A stretch of 64,000 bases of DNA, from assembly GCA_946800325.1 (NCBI GenBank), contig OX326959.1:45693566-45757565 (forward strand). Direction: 5' to 3'. How positions within the stretch are numbered: position 1 is the stretch's first letter; the number at the start of each line of letters is the position of its first letter. Source of the DNA: Luzula sylvatica. Taxonomy: Eukaryota; Streptophyta; Magnoliopsida; Poales; Juncaceae. Made by a program: the position numbers and the translations under genes. A model generated the notes under the pieces. It worked only from the letters and a program-made list of their open reading frames with translations. It did no database searches and was not told where the DNA came from. Positions 37,401 to 50,300 of the stretch are shown one piece after another.

Positions 37401-40400
37401 GTTAGTCTTCAATCCCGGAGTTTTTTGAGAAAATCATGAAAAATGAAGTAGTTTGCTCATTTTAGAGAACTATTTTGGTCTTTTTTAGAAAAAATGATAA
37501 TTGATATTTTTGAAGGTGTTAGATTTCAGTTTTTGATTTTATGCAAAAAATAGGAAAAATAGAAATTTGTATGTGTTAGTGTTCAATCCCGGAGTTTTTC
37601 GAGAAAAACATGAAAAATGAAGTATTTTGCTCATTTTAGAGAACTATTTTGGTCTCTTTTACAAAAAATGATAATTGATATTTTTGAAGGTGTTAAACTT
37701 CAGTTTTTTATTTTTTGCAAAAAATTGGAAAAATTGAAATTTGTATGTGTTAGTCTTCAATCACGGAATTTTTTGAGAAAATCTTGAAAAATGAAGTATT
37801 TTGCTCATTTTAGAGAACTATTTTGTTCTTTTTTAGAAAAAATGATAATTGATATTTTTGAAGGTGTTAGACTTCAGTTTTTAATTTTTTGCAAAAATTT
37901 GGAAAAATTGAAATTTGTATGTGTTAGTCTTCAATCCCGGAGTTTTTTGAGAAAAACATGAAAAATGAAGTATTTTGCTCATTTTAGAGAACTATTTTGG
38001 TCTTTTTTAGAAAAAATGATAATTGATATTTTTGAAGGTGTTAGACTTCATTTTTTCATTTTTTGCAAAAAATTGGAAAAATTGAAATTTGTATGTGTTA
38101 CTCTTCAATCACGGAATTTTTTGAGAAAATCATGAAAAATGAAGTATTTTGCTTATTTTAGAGAACTATTTTGATCTTTTTTAGAAAAAATGATAATTGA
38201 TATTTTTGAAGGTGTTAGACTTCAGTTTTTTATTTTATGCAAAAAATTGGAAAAATTGAAATTTGTATGTGTTAGTCTTCAATCACGGAATTTTTTAAGA
38301 AAATCTTGAAAAATGAAGTATTTTGCTCATTTTAGAGAACTATTTTGTTCTTTTCTAGAAAAAATTATAATTGATATTTTTGAAGGTGTTAGACTTCAGT
38401 TTTTGATTTTATGCAAAAAATAGGAAAAATAGAAATTTGTATGTGTTAGTCTTCAATCCCGGAGTTTTTTGAGAAAATCATGAAAAATGAAGTAGTTTGC
38501 TCATTTTAGAGAACTATTTTGGTCTTTTTTAGAAAAAATGATAATTGATATTTTTGAAGGTGTTAGATTTCAGTTTTTGATTTTATGCAAAAAATAGGAA
38601 AAATAGAAATTTGTATGTGTTAGTCTTCAATCCCGGAGTTTTTCGAGAAAAACATGAAAAATGAAGTATTTTGCTCATTTTAGAGAACTATTTTGGTCTC
38701 TTTTACAAAAAATGATAATTGATATTTTTGAAGGTGTGAAACTTCAGTTTTTTATTTTTTGCAAAAAATTGGAAAAATTGAAATTTGTATGTGTTAGTCT
38801 TCAATCACGGAATTTTTTGAGAAAATCTTGAAAAATGAAGTATTTTGCTCATTTTAGAGAACTATTTTGTTCTTTTTTAGAAAAAATGATAATTGATATT
38901 TTTGAAGGTGTTAGACTTCAGTTTTTAATTTTTTGCAAAAATTTGGAAAAATTGAAATTTGTATGTGTTAGTCTTCAATCCCGGAGTTTTTTGAGAAAAA
39001 CATGAAAAATGAAGTATTTTGCTCATTTTAGAGAACTATTTTGGTCTTTTTTAGAAAAAATGATAATTGATATTTTTGAAGGTGTTAGACTTCATTTTTT
39101 GATTTTTTGCAAAAAATTGGAAAAATTGAAATTTGTATGTGCTACTCTTCAATCACGGAATTTTTTGAGAAAATCTTGAAAAATGAAGTATTTTGCTTAT
39201 TTTAGAGAACTATTTTGATCTTTTTTAGAAAAAATGATAATTGATATTTTTGAAGGTGTTAGACTTCAGTTTTTTATTTTATGCAAAAAATTGAAAAAAT
39301 TGAAATTTGTATGTGTTAGTCTTCAATCACGGAATTTTTTGAGAAAATCTTGAAAAATGAAGTATTTTGCTCATTTTAGAGAACTCTTTTGTTCTTTTCT
39401 AGAAAAAATTATAATTGATATTTTTGAAGGTGTTAGACTTCAGTTTTTGATTTTATGCAAAAAATAGGAAAAATAGAAATTTGTATGTGTTAGTCTTCAA
39501 TCCCGGAGTTTTTTGAGAAAATCATGAAAAATGAAGTAGTTTGCTCATTTTAGAGAACTATTTTGGTCTTTTTTTGAAAAAATGATAATTGATATTTTTG
39601 AAGGTGTTAGATTTCAGTTTTTGATTTTATGCAAAAAATAGGAAAAATAGAAATTTGTATGTGTTAGTGTTCAATCCCGGAGTTTTTCGAGAAAAACATG
39701 AAAAATGAAGTATTTTGCTCATTTTAGAGAACTATTTTGGTCTCTTTTACAAAAAATGATAATTGATATTTTTGAAGGTGTTAAACTTCAGTTTTTTATT
39801 TTTTGCAAAAAATTGGAAAAATTGAAATTTGTATGTGTTAGTCTTCAATCACGGAATTTTTTGAGAAAATCTTGAAAAATGAAGTATTTTGCTCATTTTA
39901 GAGAACTATTTTGTTCTTTTTTAGAAAAAATGATAATTGATATTTTTGAAGGTGTTAGACTTCAGTTTTTAATTTTTTGCAAAAATTTGGAAAAATTGAA
40001 ATTTGTATGTGTTAGTCTTCAATCCCGGAGTTTTTTGAGAAAAACATGAAAAATGAAGTATTTTGCTCATTTTAGAGAACTATTTTGGTCTTTTTTCGAA
40101 AAAATGATAATTGATATTTTTGAAGGTGTTAGACTTCATTTTTTGATTTTTTGCAAAAAATTGGAAAAATTGAAATTTGTATGTGTTACTCTTCAATCAC
40201 GGAATTTTTTGAGAAAATCATGAAAAATGAAGTATTTTGCTTATTTTAGAGAACTATTTTGATCTTTTTTAGAAAAAATGATAATTGATATTTTTGAAGG
40301 TGTTAGACTTCAGTTTTTTATTTTATGCAAAAAATTGGAAAAATTGAAATTTGTATGTGTTAGTCTTCAATCACGGAATTTTTTGAGAAAATCTTGAAAA

Positions 40401-43400
40401 ATGAAGTATTTTGCTCATTTTAGAGAACTATTTTGTTCTTTTCTAGAAAAAATTATAATTGATATTTTTGAAGGTGTTAGACTTCAGTTTTTGATTTTAT
40501 GCAAAAAATAGGAAAAATAGAAATTTGTATGTGTTAGTCTTCAATCCCGGAGTTTTTTGAGAAAATCATGAAAAATGAAGTAGTTTGCTCATTTTAGAGA
40601 ACTATTTTGGTCTTTTTTAGAAAAAATGATAATTGATATTTTTGAAGGTGTTAGATTTCAGTTTTTGATTTTATGCAAAAAATAGGAAAAATAGAAATTT
40701 GTATGTGTTAGTCTTCAATCCCGGAGTTTTTCGAGAAAAACATGAAAAATGAAGTATTTTGCTCATTTTAGAGAACTATTTTGGTCTCTTTTACAAAAAA
40801 TGATAATTGATATTTTTGAAGGTGTGAAACTTCAGTTTTTTATTTTTTGCAAAAAATTGGAAAAATTGAAATTTGTATGTGTTAGTCTTCAATCACGGAA
40901 TTTTTTGAGAAAATCTTGAAAAATGAAGTATTTTGCTCATTTTAGAGAACTATTTTGTTCTTTTTTAGAAAAAATGATAATTGATATTTTTGAAGGTGTT
41001 AGACTTCAGTTTTTAATTTTTTGCAAAAATTTGGAAAAATTGAAATTTGTATGTGTTAGTCTTCAATCCCGGAGTTTTTTGAGAAAAACATGAAAAATGA
41101 AGTATTTTGCTCATTTTAGAGAACTATTTTGGTCTTTTTTAGAAAAAATGATAATTGATATTTTTGAAGGTGTTAGACTTCATTTTTTGATTTTTTGCAA
41201 AAAATTGGAAAAATTGAAATTTGTATGTGTTACTCTTCAATCACGGAATTTTTTGAGAAAATCATGAAAAATGAAGTATTTTGCTTATTTTAGAGAACTA
41301 TTTTGATCTTTTTTAGAAAAAATGATAATTGATATTTTGAAGGTGTTAGACTTCAGTTTTTTATTTTATGCAAAAAATTGGAAAAATTGAAATTTGTATG
41401 TGTTAGTCTTCAATCACGGAATTTTTTGAGAAAATCTTGAAAAATGAAGTATTTTGCTCATTTTAGAGAACTATTTTGTTCTTTTTTAGAAAAAATTATA
41501 ATTGATATTTTTGAAGGTGTTAGACTTCAGTTTTTGATGTTATGCAAAAAATAGGAAAAATAGAAATTTGTATGTGTTAGTCTTCAATCCCGGAGTTTTT
41601 TGAGAAAATCATGAAAAATGAAGTAGTTTGCTCATTTTAGAGAACTATTTTGGTCTTTTTTAGAAAAAATGATAATTGATATTTTTGAAGGTGTTAGATT
41701 TCAGTTTTTGATTTTATGCAAAAAATAGGAAAAATAGAAATTTGTATGTGTTAGTGTTCAATCCCGGAGTTTTTCGAGAAAAACATGAAAAATGAAGTAT
41801 TTTGCTCATTTTAGAGAACTATTTTGGTCTCTTTTACAAAAAATGATAATTGATATTTTTGAAGGTGTTAAACTTCAGTTTTTTATTTTTTGCAAAAAAT
41901 TGGAAAAATTGAAATTTGTATGTGTTAGTCTTCAATCACGGAATTTTTTGAGAAAATCTTGAAAAATGAAGTATTTTGCTCATTTTAGAGAACTATTTTG
42001 TTCTTTTTTAGAAAAAATGATAATTGATATTTTTGAAGGTGTTAGACTTCAGTTTTTAATTTTTTGCAAAAATTTGGAAAAATTGAAATTTGTATGTGTT
42101 AGTCTTCAATCCCGGAGTTTTTTGAGAAAAACATGAAAAATGAAGTATTTTGCTCATTTTAGAGAACTATTTTGGTCTTTTTTAGAAAAAATGATAATTG
42201 ATATTTTTGAAGGTGTTAGACTTCATTTTTTCATTTTTTGCAAAAAATTGGAAAAATTGAAATTTGTATGTGTTACTCTTCAATCACGGAATTTTTTGAG
42301 AAAATCATGAAAAATGAAGTATTTTGCTTATTTTAGAGAACTATTTTGATCTTTTTTAGAAAAAATGATAATTGATATTTTTGAAGGTGTTAGACTTCAG
42401 TTTTTTATTTTATGCAAAAAATTGGAAAAATTGAAATTTGTATGTGTTAGTCTTCAATCACGGAATTTTTTGAGAAAATCTTGAAAAATGAAGTATTTTG
42501 CTCATTTTAGAGAACTATTTTGTTCTTTTCTAGAAAAAATTATAATTGATATTTTTGAAGGTGTTAGACTTCAGTTTTTGATTTTATGCAAAAAATAGGA
42601 AAAATAGAAATTTGTATGTGTTAGTCTTCAATCCCGGAGTTTTTTGAGAAAATCATGAAAAATGAAGTAGTTTGCTCATTTTAGAGAACTATTTTGGTCT
42701 TTTTTAGAAAAAATGATAATTGATATTTTTGAAGGTGTTAGATTTCAGTTTTTGATTTTATGCAAAAAATAGGAAAAATAGAAATTTGTATTTGTTAGTC
42801 TTCAATCCCGGAGTTTTTCGAGAAAAACATGAAAAATGAAGTATTTTGCTCATTTTAGAGAACTATTTTGGTCTCTTTTACAAAAAATGATAATTGATAT
42901 TTTTGAAGGTGTGAAACTTCAGTTTTTTATTTTTTGCAAAAAATTGGAATAATTGAAATTTGTATGTGTTAGTCTTCAATCACGGAATTTTTTGAGAAAA
43001 TCTTGAAAAATGAAGTATTTTGCTCATTTTAGAGAACTATTTTGTTCTTTTTTAGAAAAAATGATAATTGATATTTTTGAAGGTGTTAGACTTCAGATTT
43101 TAATTTTTTGCAAAAATTTGGAAAAATTGAAATTTGTATGTGTTAGTCTTCAATCCCGGAGTTTTTTGAGAAAAACATGAAAAATGAAGTATTTTGCTCA
43201 TTTTAGAGAACTATTTTGGTCTTTTTTAGAAAAAATGATAATTGATATTTTTGAAGGTGTTAGACTTCATTTTTTGATTTTTTGCAAAAAATTGGAAAAA
43301 TTGAAATTTGTATGTGTTACTCTTCAATCACGGAATTTTTTGAGAAAATCATGAAAAATGAAGTATTTTGCTTATTTTAGAGAACTATTTTGATCTTTTT

Positions 43401-45967
43401 TAGAAAAAATGATAATTGATATTTTTGAAGGTGTTAGACTTCAGTTTTTTATTTTATGCAAAAAATTGGAAAAATTGAAATTTGTATGTGTTAGTCTTCA
43501 ATCACGGAATTTTTTGAGAAAATCTTGAAAAATGAAGTATTTTGCTCATTTTAGAGAACTCTTTTGTTCTTTTCTAGAAAAAATTATAATTGATATTTTT
43601 GAAGGTGTTAGACTTCAGTTTTTGATTTTATGCAAAAAATAGGAAAAATAGAAATTTGTATGTGTTAGTCTTCAATCCCGGAGTTTTTTGAGAAAATCAT
43701 GAAAAATGAAGTAGTTTGCTCATTTTAGAGAACTATTTTGGTCTTTTTTAGAAAAAATGATAATTGATATTTTTGAAGGTGTTAGATTTCAGTTTTTGAT
43801 TTTATGCAAAAAATAGGAAAAATAGAAATTTGTATGTGTTAGTGTTCAATCCCGGAGTTTTTCGAGAAAAACATGAAAAATGAAGTATTTTGCTCATTTT
43901 AGAGAACTATTTTGGTCTCTTTTACAAAAAATGATAATTGATATTTTTGAAGGTGTTAAACTTCAGTTTTTTATTTTTTGCAAAAAATTGGAAAAATTGA
44001 AATTTGTATGTGTTAGTCTTCAATCACGGAATTTTTTGAGAAAATCTTGAAAAATGAAGTATTTTGCTCATTTTAGAGAACTATTTTGTTCTTTTTTAGA
44101 AAAAATGATAATTGATATTTTTGAAGGTGTTAGACTTCAGTTTTTAATTTTTTGCAAAAATTTGGAAAAATTGAAATTTGTATGTGTTAGTCTTCAATCC
44201 CGGAGTTTTTTGAGAAAAACATGAAAAATGAAGTATTTTGCTCATTTTAGAGAACTATTTTGGTCTTTTTTCGAAAAAATGATAATTGATATTTTTGAAG
44301 GTGTTAGACTTCATTTTTTGATTTTTTGCAAAAAATTGGAAAAATTGAAATTTGTATGTGTTACTCTTCAATCACGGAATTTTTTGAGAAAATCATGAAA
44401 AATGAAGTATTTTGCTTATTTTAGAGAACTATTTTGATCTTTTTTAGAAAAAATGATAATTGATATTTTTGAAGGTGTTAGACTTCAGTTTTTTATTTTA
44501 TGCAAAAAATTGGAAAAATTGAAATTTGTATGTGTTAGTCTTCAATCACGGAATTTTTTGAGAAAATCTTGAAAAATGAAGTATTTTGCTCATTTTAGAG
44601 AACTATTTTGTTCTTTTCTAGAAAAAATTATAATTGATATTTTTGAAGGTGTTAGACTTCAGTTTTTGATTTTATGCAAAAAATATTAAAAATAGAAATT
44701 TGTATGTGTTAGTCTTCAATCCCGGAGTTTTTTGAGAAAATCATGAAAAATGAAGTAGTTTGCTCATTTTAGAGAACTATTTTGGTCTTTTTTAGAAAAA
44801 ATGATAATTGATATTTTTGAAGGTGTTAGATTTCAGTTTTTGATTTTATGCAAAAAATAGGAAAAATAGAAATTTGTATGTGTTAGTCTTCAATCCCGGA
44901 GTTTTTCGAGAAAAACATGAAAAATGAAGTATTTTGCTCATTTTAGAGAACTATTTTGGTCTCTTTTACAAAAAATGATAATTGATATTTTTGAAGGTGT
45001 GAAACTTCAGTTTTTTATTTTTTGCAAAAAATTGGAAAAATTGAAATTTGTATGTGTTAGTCTTCAATCACGGAATTTTTTGAGAAAATCTTGAAAAATG
45101 AAGTATTTTGCTCATTTTAGAGAACTATTTTGTTCTTTTTTAGAAAAAATGATAATTGATATTTTTGAAGGTGTTAGACTTCAGTTTTTAATTTTTTGCA
45201 AAAATTTGGAAAAATTGAAATTTGTATGTGTTAGTCTTCAATCCCGGAGTTTTTTGAGAAAAACATGAAAAATGAAGTATTTTGCTCATTTTAGAGAACT
45301 ATTTTGGTCTTTTTTAGAAAAAATGATAATTGATATTTTTGAAGGTGTTAGACTTCATTTTTTCATTTTTTGCAAAAAATTGGAAAAATTGAAATTTGTA
45401 TGTGTTACTCTTCAATCACGGAATTTTTTGAGAAAATCATGAAAAATGAAGTATTTTGCTTATTTTAGAGAACTATTTTGATCTTTTTTAGAAAAAATGA
45501 TAATTGATATTTTTGAAGGTGTTAGACTTCAGTTTTTTATTTTATGCAAAAAATTGGAAAAATTGAAATTTGTATGTGTTAGTCTTCAATCACGGAATTT
45601 TTTGAGAAAATCTTGAAAAATGAAGTATTTTGCTCATTTTAGAGAACTCTTTTGTTCTTTTTTAGAAAAAATTATAATTGATATTTTTGAAGGTGTTAGA
45701 CTTCAGTTTTTGATTTTATGCAAAAAATAGGAAAAATAGAAATTTGTATGTGTTAGTCTTCAATCCCGGAGTTTTTTGAGAAAATCATGAAAAATGAAGT
45801 AGTTTGCTCATTTTAGAGAACTATTTTGGTCTTTTTTAGAAAAAATGATAATTGATATTTTTGAAGGTGTTAGATTTCAGTTTTTGATTTTATGCAAAAA
45901 ATAGGAAAAATAGAAATTTGTATGTGTTAGTGTTCAATCCCGGAGTTTTTCGAGAAAAACATGAAAA
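34486..45967 (+). repeat. 12-mer super-HOR: alternating A' and A units
   Basis: Eleven consecutive 6-mer units alternate strictly. Units starting with A' ('gtgtgaaac') end with F 'gtgttcaatc' (34486, 36574, 38661, 40749, 42836, 44924). Units starting with A ('gttaaac') end with F 'gtcttcaatc' (35530, 37617, 39705, 41792, 43880); the unit that should continue at 45968 is a rearranged 4-mer ending in 'gtgttc'. The true repeat length here is therefore 12 monomers (about 2,088 bp). Confidence 0.9.
36574..44923 (+). repeat. 24-mer super-HOR, two copies (4,175 bp period)
   Basis: Private variants recur exactly 4,175 bp apart: the one-base D deletion (37160 and 41335), 'ttttttcatttttt' in C (37617 and 41792 units), the first 'gaactctttt' E (39381 and 43556), and 'ttttttcgaaaa' in C (39705 and 43880 units). 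Two copies fit, 36574-40748 and 40749-44923. Each is two 12-mers minus one base. Confidence 0.88.
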
Positions 45968-47359
45968 ATGAAGTATTTTGCTCATTTTAGAGAACTATTT
46001 TGGTCTCTTTTACAAAAAATGATAATTGATATTTTTGAAGGTGTTAAACTTCAGTTTTTTATTTTTTGCAAAAAATTGGAAAAATTGAAATTTGTATGTG
46101 TTAGTCTTCAATCACGGAATTTTTTGAGAAAATCTTGAAAAATGAAGTATTTTGCTCATTTTAGAGAACTATTTTGTTCTTTTTTAGAAAAAATGATAAT
46201 TGATATTTTTGAAGGTGTTAGACTTCAGTTTTTTATTTTATGCAAAAAATTGGAAAAATTGAAATTTGTATGTGTTAGTCTTCAATCACGGAATTTTTTG
46301 AGAAAATCTTGAAAAATGAAGTATTTTGCTCATTTTAGAGAACTCTTTTGTTCTTTTTTAGAAAAAATTATAATTGATATTTTTGAAGGTGTTAGACTTC
46401 AGTTTTTGATTTTATGCAAAAAATAGGAAAAATAGAAATTTGTATGTGTTAGTCTTCAATCCCGGAGTTTTTTGAGAAAATCATGAAAAATGAAGTAGTT
46501 TGCTCATTTTAGAGAACTATTTTGGTCTTTTTTAGAAAAAATGATAATTGATATTTTTGAAGGTGTTAGATTTCAGTTTTTGATTTTATGCAAAAAATAG
46601 GAAAAATAGAAATTTGTATGTGTTAGTGTTCAATCCCGGAGTTTTTCGAGAAAAACATGAAAAATGAAGTATTTTGCTCATTTTAGAGAACTATTTTGGT
46701 CTCTTTTACAAAAAATGATAATTGATATTTTTGAAGGTGTTAAACTTCAGTTTTTTATTTTTTGCAAAAAATTGGAAAAATTGAAATTTGTATGTGTTAG
46801 TCTTCAATCACGGAATTTTTTGAGAAAATCTTGAAAAATGAAGTATTTTGCTCATTTTAGAGAACTATTTTGTTCTTTTTTAGAAAAAATGATAATTGAT
46901 ATTTTTGAAGGTGTTAGACTTCAGTTTTTTATTTTATGCAAAAAATTGGAAAAATTGAAATTTGTATGTGTTAGTCTTCAATCACGGAATTTTTTGAGAA
47001 AATCTTGAAAAATGAAGTATTTTGCTCATTTTAGAGAACTCTTTTGTTCTTTTTTAGAAAAAATTATAATTGATATTTTTGAAGGTGTTAGACTTCAGTT
47101 TTTGATTTTATGCAAAAAATAGGAAAAATAGAAATTTGTATGTGTTAGTCTTCAATCCCGGAGTTTTTTGAGAAAATCATGAAAAATGAAGTAGTTTGCT
47201 CATTTTAGAGAACTATTTTGGTCTTTTTTAGAAAAAATGATAATTGATATTTTTGAAGGTGTTAGATTTCAGTTTTTGATTTTATGCAAAAAATAGGAAA
47301 AATAGAAATTTGTATGTGTTAGTGTTCAATCCCGGAGTTTTTCGAGAAAAACATGAAAA
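45968..47359 (+). repeat. Two tandem 4-mer HOR units with B/D hybrid
   Basis: The units 45968-46663 and 46664-47359 are each 696 bp and read A, B/D hybrid, E, F. The hybrids (46142-46315 and 46838-47011) start like B ('ttttgttc') and end like D ('ttttttattttatgc', 'cacggaa', 'aaatcttg'). An exchange between B and D removed two monomers (348 bp), and the shortened unit was then duplicated. I saw no difference between the two copies. Confidence 0.9.
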
Positions 47360-50300
47360 ATGAAGTATTTTGCTCATTTTAGAGAACTATTTTGGTCTCT
47401 TTTACAAAAAATGATAATTGATATTTTTGAAGGTGTTAAACTTCAGTTTTTTATTTTTTGCAAAAAATTGGAAAAATTGAAATTTGTATGTGTTAGTCTT
47501 CAATCACGGAATTTTTTGAGAAAATCTTGAAAAATGAAGTATTTTGCTCATTTTAGAGAACTATTTTGTTCTTTTTTAGAAAAAATGATAATTGATATTT
47601 TTGAAGGTGTTAGACTTCAGATTTTAATTTTTTGCAAAAATTTGGAAAAATTGAAATTTGTATGTGTTAGTCTTCAATCCCGGAGTTTTTTGAGAAAAAC
47701 ATGAAAAATGAAGTATTTTGCTCATTTTAGAGAACTATTTTGGTCTTTTTTAGAAAAAATGATAATTGATATTTTTGAAGGTGTTAGACTTCATTTTTTG
47801 ATTTTTTGCAAAAAATTGGAAAAATTGAAATTTGTATGTGTTACTCTTCAATCACGGAATTTTTTGAGAAAATCATGAAAAATGAAGTATTTTGCTTATT
47901 TTAGAGAACTATTTTGATCTTTTTTAGAAAAAATGATAATTGATATTTTTGAAGGTGTTAGACTTCAGTTTTTTATTTTATGCAAAAAATTGGAAAAATT
48001 GAAATTTGTATGTGTTAGTCTTCAATCACGGAATTTTTTGAGAAAATCTTGAAAAATGAAGTATTTTGCTCATTTTAGAGAACTCTTTTGTTCTTTTCTA
48101 GAAAAAATTATAATTGATATTTTTGAAGGTGTTAGACTTCAGTTTTTGATTTTATGCAAAAAATAGGAAAAATAGAAATTTGTATGTGTTAGTCTTCAAT
48201 CCCGGAGTTTTTTGAGAAAATCATGAAAAATGAAGTAGTTTGCTCATTTTAGAGAACTATTTTGGTCTTTTTTAGAAAAAATGATAATTGATATTTTTGA
48301 AGGTGTTAGATTTCAGTTTTTGATTTTATGCAAAAAATAGGAAAAATAGAAATTTGTATGTGTTAGTGTTCAATCCCGGAGTTTTTCGAGAAAAACATGA
48401 AAAATGAAGTATTTTGCTCATTTTAGAGAACTATTTTGGTCTCTTTTACAAAAAATGATAATTGATATTTTTGAAGGTGTTAAACTTCAGTTTTTTATTT
48501 TTTGCAAAAAATTGGAAAAATTGAAATTTGTATGTGTTAGTCTTCAATCACGGAATTTTTTGAGAAAATCTTGAAAAATGAAGTATTTTGCTCATTTTAG
48601 AGAACTATTTTGTTCTTTTTTAGAAAAAATGATAATTGATATTTTTGAAGGTGTTAGACTTCAGTTTTTAATTTTTTGCAAAAATTTGGAAAAATTGAAA
48701 TTTGTATGTGTTAGTCTTCAATCCCGGAGTTTTTTGAGAAAAACATGAAAAATGAAGTATTTTGCTCATTTTAGAGAACTATTTTGGTCTTTTTTAGAAA
48801 AAATGATAATTGATATTTTTGAAGGTGTTAGACTTCATTTTTTGATTTTTTGCAAAAAATTGGAAAAATTGAAATTTGTATGTGTTACTCTTCAATCACG
48901 GAATTTTTTGAGAAAATCTTGAAAAATGAAGTATTTTGCTTATTTTAGAGAACTATTTTGATCTTTTTTAGAAAAAATGATAATTGATATTTTTGAAGGT
49001 GTTAGACTTCAGTTTTTTATTTTATGCAAAAAATTGGAAAAATTGAAATTTGTATGTGTTAGTCTTCAATCACGGAATTTTTTGAGAAAATCTTGAAAAA
49101 TGAAGTATTTTGCTCATTTTAGAGAACTCTTTTGTTCTTTTCTAGAAAAAATTATAATTGATATTTTTGAAGGTGTTAGACTTCAGTTTTTGATTTTATG
49201 CAAAAAATAGGAAAAATAGAAATTTGTATGTGTTAGTCTTCAATCCCGGAGTTTTTTGAGAAAATCATGAAAAATGAAGTAGTTTGCTCATTTTAGAGAA
49301 CTATTTTGGTCTTTTTTAGAAAAAATGATAATTGATATTTTTGAAGGTGTTATATTTCAGTTTTTGATTTTATGCAAAAAATAGGAAAAATAGAAATTTG
49401 TATGTGTTAGTGTTCAATCCCGGAGTTTTTCGAGAAAAACATGAAAAATGAAGTATTTTGCTCATTTTAGAGAACTATTTTGGTCTCTTTTACAAAAAAT
49501 GATAATTGATATTTTTGAAGGTGTTAAACTTCAGTTTTTTATTTTTTGCAAAAAATTGGAAAAATTGAAATTTGTATGTGTTAGTCTTCAATCACGGAAT
49601 TTTTTGAGAAAATCTTGAAAAATGAAGTATTTTGCTCATTTTAGAGAACTATTTTGTTCTTTTTTAGAAAAAATGATAATTGATATTTTTGAAGGTGTTA
49701 GACTTCAGTTTTTAATTTTTTGCAAAAATTTGGAAAAATTGAAATTTGTATGTGTTAGTCTTCAATCCCGGAGTTTTTTGAGAAAAACATGAAAAATGAA
49801 GTATTTTGCTCATTTTAGAGAACTATTTTGGTCTTTTTTCGAAAAAATGATAATTGATATTTTTGAAGGTGTTAGACTTCATTTTTTGATTTTTTGCAAA
49901 AAATTGGAAAAATTGAAATTTGTATGTGTTAGTCTTCAATCACGGAATTTTTTGAGAAAATCATGAAAAATGAAGTATTTTGCTCATTTTAGAGAACTAT
50001 TTTGATCTTTTTTAGAAAAAATGATAATTGATATTTTTGAAGGTGTTAGACTTCAGTTTTTTATTTTATGCAAAAAATTGGAAAAATTGAAATTTGTATG
50101 TGTTAGTCTTCAATCACGGAATTTTTTGAGAAAATCTTGAAAAATGAAGTATTTTGCTCATTTTAGAGAACTCTTTTGTTCTTTTCTAGAAAAAATTATA
50201 ATTGATATTTTTGAAGGTGTTAGACTTCAGTTTTTGATTTTATGCAAAAAATAGGAAAAATAGAAATTTGTATGTGTTAGTCTTCAATCCCGGAGTTTTT

